From: an uncultured Oscillospiraceae bacterium
GTDB lineage: Bacteria; Bacillota; Clostridia; Oscillospirales; Oscillospiraceae
Reading direction: 5' to 3'
NCBI GenBank assembly: GCA_944385645.1
Contig: CALWYA010000051.1
Coordinates: forward strand, 1 to 9,675
DNA: 9,675 nucleotides
Below the pieces are notes generated by a model, which was given only the letters and a program-made list of their open reading frames with translations, ran no database searches and was not told where the DNA came from. The translations under genes were made by a program, and so were the position numbers. Shown one piece after another: positions 7,265 through 9,675 of the stretch. Each line of letters opens with the position of its first letter. The stretch's first letter is position 1.

Positions 7265-7290
7265 GCCCGCGCGGATGCGCGGGCTTTTTT
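7265..7290 (+). terminator. Strong intrinsic terminator after the SLH gene
   Basis: GCCCGCGC (7265-7272) pairs perfectly with GCGCGGGC (7277-7284) around a GGAT loop, followed directly by six T residues (7285-7290). It lies 9 bases after the SLH stop codon and separates that gene from the sporulation pair. Confidence 0.95.
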
Positions 7291-7362
7291 CATTCTCCCC
7301 GGGGGGCACGGACGGCGGCGGGACCGGCGGCTGTGTCTCTCTTCTTTTCCGGTTAAGGACTG

Positions 7363-7390
7363 GAATATTTGTCCAGACTATCCATACACT
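7363..7390 (+). promoter_or_regulatory. Probable sigma-E (mother-cell sporulation) promoter for the DUF2508-bofA pair
   Basis: GAATATT at 7363-7369 and CATACACT at 7383-7390, separated by 13 bases, match the B. subtilis sigma-E type (-35 G/T-A/C-ATATT, -10 CATACA-A/C-T). The spacing is at the short end of the usual range. The ATG at 7423 is 32 bases after the -10 element. In B. subtilis bofA belongs to the sigma-E regulon, which agrees with its position here. The rest of the 167-base gap (7256-7422) holds the terminator above and nothing else I recognise. Confidence 0.65.
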
Positions 7391-7422
7391 AGAACCAGCC
7401 AGCCGGAAAGGAGCGAAGCGCC

Positions 7423-7662
7423 ATGCATCAGACCAAGGGCAGACACCGCCTGTTCTCCCGCCAGGGGACCCGGGAGGAGGAGCGCCGGGCCCTGATGGAC
7501 TCTCTGTCCCGCACCCGGACCCAGATTCAGCAGGCCTACGGCAGCTTCAACGCGGCCAGCGACGGGGACCTGATCGAGTCCTATGTCTTCGAGATCAACT
7601 CCCTCCAGGCCCGGTACAACTACCTCCTGCGCCGGGTCAAGGAGCTGGAGGGGGCCACATGA
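7423..7662 (+). CDS. DUF2508 / YaaL-like small protein, 79 aa
   Basis: A small, highly charged, probably helical cytosolic protein of unknown function. The pattern is that of DUF2508 (B. subtilis YaaL): a basic N-terminus, then IQQAYGSFNAASDGDLIESYVFEINSL and ARYNYLLRRVKELE, with Phe42, Asp49-Leu50-Ile51, Tyr54, Tyr65 and Leu68 at the places I recall as conserved. AAAGGAG at 7407-7413 precedes the ATG by 9 bases. The stop codon overlaps the bofA start (ATGA), so the two are translationally coupled. YaaL is also the neighbour of BofA in Bacillus, and this conserved pairing strengthens both calls. Confidence 0.85.
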   Translation: MHQTKGRHRLFSRQGTREEERRALMDSLSRTRTQIQQAYGSFNAASDGDLIESYVFEINSLQARYNYLLRRVKELEGAT

Positions 7663-7925
7663 CCGGTCTACCCGGCTCGGCGGCCTGGTGCCTGACGGGG
7701 CTGGTGCTGTGCGCCGCCCTGCTCCTGCTGCGCCGCCCGGCGGCCCGGCTGCTGGGGCTGCTCCTGCGCTCGGGGGCCGCGCTGGCCCTTCTGGCCCTGT
7801 TCTCCCAGGCGGGCCGCCTCATCGGCGTCTCCCTGGGGGTCAACCCGCTAAACGCCCTGGTGCTGGGGGCGCTGGGCGCGCCGGGGCTCGGGCTGCTGCT
7901 TATGGTCCAGTACCTGCTGCGATAG
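7659..7925 (+). CDS. bofA: BofA-family sporulation regulator (pro-sigma-K processing inhibitor type), 88 aa
   Basis: A small integral membrane protein with about three hydrophobic segments (about 8-24, 30-50 and 62-87) and the family signature GVNPLNALVLGALGAPGLGLLL at residues 60-81. The length matches B. subtilis BofA (87 aa). There BofA sits in the outer forespore membrane with SpoIVFA and inhibits the intramembrane protease SpoIVFB, timing sigma-K activation. The start at 7659 overlaps the preceding stop by 4 bases (ATGA), and a purine-rich GGAGCTGGAGGGG stretch lies just upstream. The frame is open back to 7236, but that extension runs through the terminator and the neighbouring gene and is rejected. 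Whether this organism has SpoIVFB or pro-sigma-K cannot be seen here. The gene implies spore-forming ancestry or ability. Confidence 0.9.
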   Translation: MTGLPGSAAWCLTGLVLCAALLLLRRPAARLLGLLLRSGAALALLALFSQAGRLIGVSLGVNPLNALVLGALGAPGLGLLLMVQYLLR

Positions 7926-7991
7926 GGGATGTTTCGGCAAAGCTGAGCAAGATTCTCCACCTTTCCCGTCCTTTTTTGCAAACTCGGGATA

Positions 7992-8020
7992 TTGACACCC
8001 TCTGCTTCCCCTCTTATAAT
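7992..8020 (+). promoter_or_regulatory. Perfect-consensus housekeeping promoter for serC
   Basis: TTGACA at 7992-7997 and TATAAT at 8015-8020, separated by exactly 17 bases, form an ideal sigma-A/70 promoter. The expected transcription start (about 7 bases after the -10) is near 8026-8028, inside the left arm of a large palindrome. The serC ATG is at 8092. No clear bofA terminator is visible between 7926 and 7991. Confidence 0.9.
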
Positions 8021-8062
8021 TTAAAGTACCCCATTCTTTTTACATGGAGTGGGGTACTTTAA
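8021..8062 (+). promoter_or_regulatory. Long palindrome at the serC transcription start (operator, 5' stem-loop or attenuator)
   Basis: TTAAAGTACCCCATTC (8021-8036) pairs with GAGTGGGGTACTTTAA (8047-8062), a 16-bp stem with one G-T wobble and a 10-base loop (8037-8046). It starts directly after the -10 element, so the transcript would begin within its left arm and most of the stem would form at the RNA 5' end. TTTAATTATTT follows (8058-8068), which gives it a terminator-like look. It could be a repressor binding site, a 5' stabilising stem-loop or an attenuator. The sequence alone cannot decide. Confidence 0.6.
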
Positions 8063-8091
8063 TTATTTGAACAGAAAGGGGTCCTCCCAAA

Positions 8092-9177
8092 ATGAACGAC
8101 CAGCGCGTCTACAACTTCTCCGCCGGACCGTCCATGCTCCCGCTCTCCGCCCTGGAGCGTGCCGCCTCCGAGATCACCAACTACCGGGGTTCCGGCATGT
8201 CCGTGATGGAGATGAGTCACCGCTCCAAGGTCTTTCTCCAGATCTTTGAGGAGGCCCAGGACAAGCTGCGCCGGCTGATGAACGTGCCGGAGGAGTATCA
8301 GATCCTGTTCCTCCAGACCGGCGCCACCGGCCAGTTCTCCGCTATCCCGCTGAACCTGATCGGCAAGACCGGAAAGGCCGACTACGCCGTCACCGGCAAC
8401 TTCTCCAACCTGGCCTATAAGGAGGCTCAGAAGTACGGCCAGATCAACCTGGCCGTCTCCTCCGCCGACCGGGACCACAGCTATATCCCCCGCCAGGAGC
8501 AGATCCAGCTGGACCCCCAGGCCAGCTATTTCTACTACTGCGCCAACAACACCGTCTATGGCACCGAGTGGGACTATGTGCCTGAGACCGGGGACGTGCC
8601 CCTGGTGTGCGATATGTCCTCCGACATCCTGTCCATGCCCGTGGACGTGTCCAAATACGGCATCATCTACGCCGGCGCCCAGAAGAACATGGCTCCCGCC
8701 GGCCTCACCGTGGTCATCATCAAGAAGGAGCTGGCCGGCCACGAGCTGCCCTACACTCCCGTCATGATGAGCTATCAGGCCATGATCGACAAGGACTCCA
8801 TGTACAACACCCCGCCCTGCTGGTGCATCTATATGCTGGGCCTCACCCTGGACTGGGTCAACGAGAACGGCGGCCTGGAGGGGATGGAGAAGCTGAAGTG
8901 GCAGCGGGCCAACATGCTCTACGACACCCTGGACAGCACCCGGCTGTTCCAGTGCCACGCGGAGAAGGGCTCCCGCTCCGGCATGAACGTCACCTTCCGC
9001 ACCGCCACCCCCGAGCTGGACGCCAAGTTCGTCGCCGAGGCCGCCCAGGCCGGCTTCGTCAACCTGAAGGGCCACCGCAAGGTGGGCGGCATGCGGGCTT
9101 CTATCTATAATGCGATGCCGGTGGAAGGCGTCGAGAAGCTGTGCGACTTCATTAAGAAGTTCGATCAGGCCAACTGA
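8092..9177 (+). CDS. serC: Phosphoserine aminotransferase, 361 aa
   Basis: A PLP-dependent class V aminotransferase that converts 3-phosphohydroxypyruvate and glutamate to phosphoserine and 2-oxoglutarate, the second step of serine biosynthesis, in the cytosol. The N-terminal YNFSAGPSMLP (residues 7-17) is the family signature. CDMSSDILSMPVD holds the PLP-pyridine-binding region. The Schiff-base lysine is Lys198 in AGAQKNMAPAGL, the same number as in E. coli. NNTVYGTEW is at 152-160 and GHRKVGGMRASIYNAM lies near the end. Length is normal. Two cofactor-pocket stretches vary: QTGATGQF at 75-82 where Bacillus-type enzymes have QGGASxQF, and Phe104 (TGNFSNLAYKEA) where the family usually has a PLP-stacking Trp. 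AAAGGGG at 8075-8081 precedes the ATG by 10 bases. serA follows after 195 bases. Confidence 0.95.
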   Translation: MNDQRVYNFSAGPSMLPLSALERAASEITNYRGSGMSVMEMSHRSKVFLQIFEEAQDKLRRLMNVPEEYQILFLQTGATGQFSAIPLNLIGKTGKADYAVTGNFSNLAYKEAQKYGQINLAVSSADRDHSYIPRQEQIQLDPQASYFYYCANNTVYGTEWDYVPETGDVPLVCDMSSDILSMPVDVSKYGIIYAGAQKNMAPAGLTVVIIKKELAGHELPYTPVMMSYQAMIDKDSMYNTPPCWCIYMLGLTLDWVNENGGLEGMEKLKWQRANMLYDTLDSTRLFQCHAEKGSRSGMNVTFRTATPELDAKFVAEAAQAGFVNLKGHRKVGGMRASIYNAMPVEGVEKLCDFIKKFDQAN

Positions 9178-9193
9178 ACGATCCCCTTTAAAA

Positions 9194-9326
9194 AGCCTTC
9201 CCCCCACAGGGGGGAAGGTGCCCCCGGAGGGGGCGGATGAGGGGGCGAGGGATACAACCTGCGTCCTCACCCTCATCCGTCACGGCCTGACGGCCGTGCC
9301 ACCTTCCCCCTGAAAGGGGGAAGGCT
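9194..9326. repeat. MITE-like non-coding element with 11-bp terminal inverted repeats
   Basis: A 133-base element with perfect ends: AGCCTTCCCCC (9194-9204) and GGGGGAAGGCT (9316-9326). Each end also forms its own hairpin: CCTTCCCCCC/GGGGGGAAGG at 9196-9218 and CCTTCCCCC/GGGGGAAGG at 9302-9324. Nested inverted repeats continue inside: GGGGGAAGGTG with CACCTTCCCCC (9210-9220, 9300-9310), CGGATGAGGG with CCCTCATCCG (9234-9243, 9270-9279), and CACGGCC/GGCCGTG (9281-9287, 9292-9298). CGATCCCCTTT (9179-9189) and CGATCCTTT (9327-9335) flank it as imperfect direct repeats. It encodes no protein. Similar AAGGCT-ended elements are common in Oscillospirales genomes as I recall them. It lies in the serC-serA gap (9178-9372), where I see no other feature apart from the serA ribosome site. 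Confidence 0.75.
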
Positions 9327-9372
9327 CGATCCTTTCTTCGGAGGACATCCATACAGATTCGAGGTTTTCAAT

Positions 9373-9675
9373 ATGTATCGTATCAAGACCCTCAACAAAA
9401 TCTCCTCCGCCGGCCTGGCCCGGCTGGACCCCAGCCGCTTCCAGGTGGGGGACGACGTACAGAACGAGGACGGCATCCTGGTGCGCTCCGCCCCCATGCA
9501 CGACTATGAGTTCCCCGACGCCCTGCGGGCCATCGCCCGGGCGGGGGCGGGCACCAACAACATCCCCATCGACCGCTGCTCTGAGAGCGGCATCGTGGTC
9601 TTCAACACCCCCGGCGCCAACGCCAACGCGGTGAAGGAGCTGGTCATCGCCGCCATGCTCATCGCCTCCCGGGAC
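9373..9675 (+). CDS. serA: D-3-phosphoglycerate dehydrogenase, N-terminal 101 aa; 3' end outside window
   Basis: This is the start of the NAD-dependent enzyme that oxidises 3-phosphoglycerate to 3-phosphohydroxypyruvate, the first step of serine synthesis; its product is the SerC substrate. The visible residues cover the split N-terminal substrate-binding domain of the D-2-hydroxyacid dehydrogenase fold: MYRIKTLNKISSAGL, ILVRSAPMHD, RAGAGTNNIPID (56-67) and GIVVFNTPGANANAVKELVIAAML (73-96). The last two are diagnostic of the family. GAGG at 9361-9364 precedes the ATG by 8 bases. The frame stays open to the window end. The Rossmann domain and any regulatory ACT domain are not visible. No separate promoter is obvious, so co-transcription with serC through the MITE-like element is likely. 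Confidence 0.9.
   Translation, partial: MYRIKTLNKISSAGLARLDPSRFQVGDDVQNEDGILVRSAPMHDYEFPDALRAIARAGAGTNNIPIDRCSESGIVVFNTPGANANAVKELVIAAMLIASRD

Noticed and set aside
6062..7309. A 415-residue minus-strand open frame opposite the SLH gene
   Set aside because: No recognisable domain; it runs through the terminator and shadows a protein with a signal peptide and SLH repeats.
7236..7658. N-terminal extension of the bofA frame
   Set aside because: It overlaps the SLH stop, the terminator and the whole DUF2508 gene; BofA proteins are about 87 residues, matching the start at 7659.
7926..7991. Possible terminator after bofA
   Set aside because: CCCG/CGGG flanking a T-run near 7966-7989 gives only a 4-bp stem with the T-run in the loop, which is the wrong geometry.
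8059..9276. A 405-residue minus-strand open frame opposite serC
   Set aside because: It mirrors serC with repetitive Gly/Val/Leu/His composition and starts inside the MITE-like element.

Overview
All ten genes in this GC-rich window lie on the + strand. Strong GGAGG-type ribosome sites, a BofA sporulation regulator next to a YaaL-like protein, an S-layer-homology (SLH) protein, a YitT membrane protein and Clostridia-style SerC/SerA proteins suggest an endospore-forming, high-GC gut clostridium. An Oscillospirales relative of Flavonifractor, Intestinimonas or Lawsonibacter is my inference, from overall look rather than any search.

Layout. (1) Positions 2-4857 hold the end of a type IIA topoisomerase B subunit (TOPRIM part), an AT-rich inverted repeat, the partner A subunit, a YitT-family membrane protein with a TTG start, and a LUD-domain protein. 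(2) A lipoprotein (4882-5982) follows 24 bases after the LUD gene. Its C-terminal domain looks like a transglutaminase fold whose catalytic Cys is replaced by Ser. A likely terminator overlaps its stop codon. (3) An SLH surface protein (6092-7255) has its own near-consensus housekeeping promoter and a strong intrinsic terminator, so it is a single-gene unit. (4) A two-gene sporulation unit follows: a DUF2508/YaaL-like protein and bofA, overlapping by 4 bases. Upstream lies a sequence closely resembling the mother-cell sigma-E promoter consensus. (5) The serine biosynthesis genes serC and serA (cut by the window end) close the window. serC has a perfect TTGACA-N17-TATAAT promoter, and a 16-bp-stem palindrome sits exactly where transcription should start. 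A 133-base MITE-like element with 11-bp terminal inverted repeats separates serC from serA.

The coding content is mostly recognisable housekeeping, envelope and sporulation functions. I see no CRISPR array, tRNA, rRNA, transposase or phage gene, and no complete new system. The points most worth a second look are the serC palindrome, the sigma-E-like promoter before bofA, the Cys-to-Ser transglutaminase-like lipoprotein, and the divergent topoisomerase pair, which has Ala at the quinolone-contact serine position and a non-standard TOPRIM signature.
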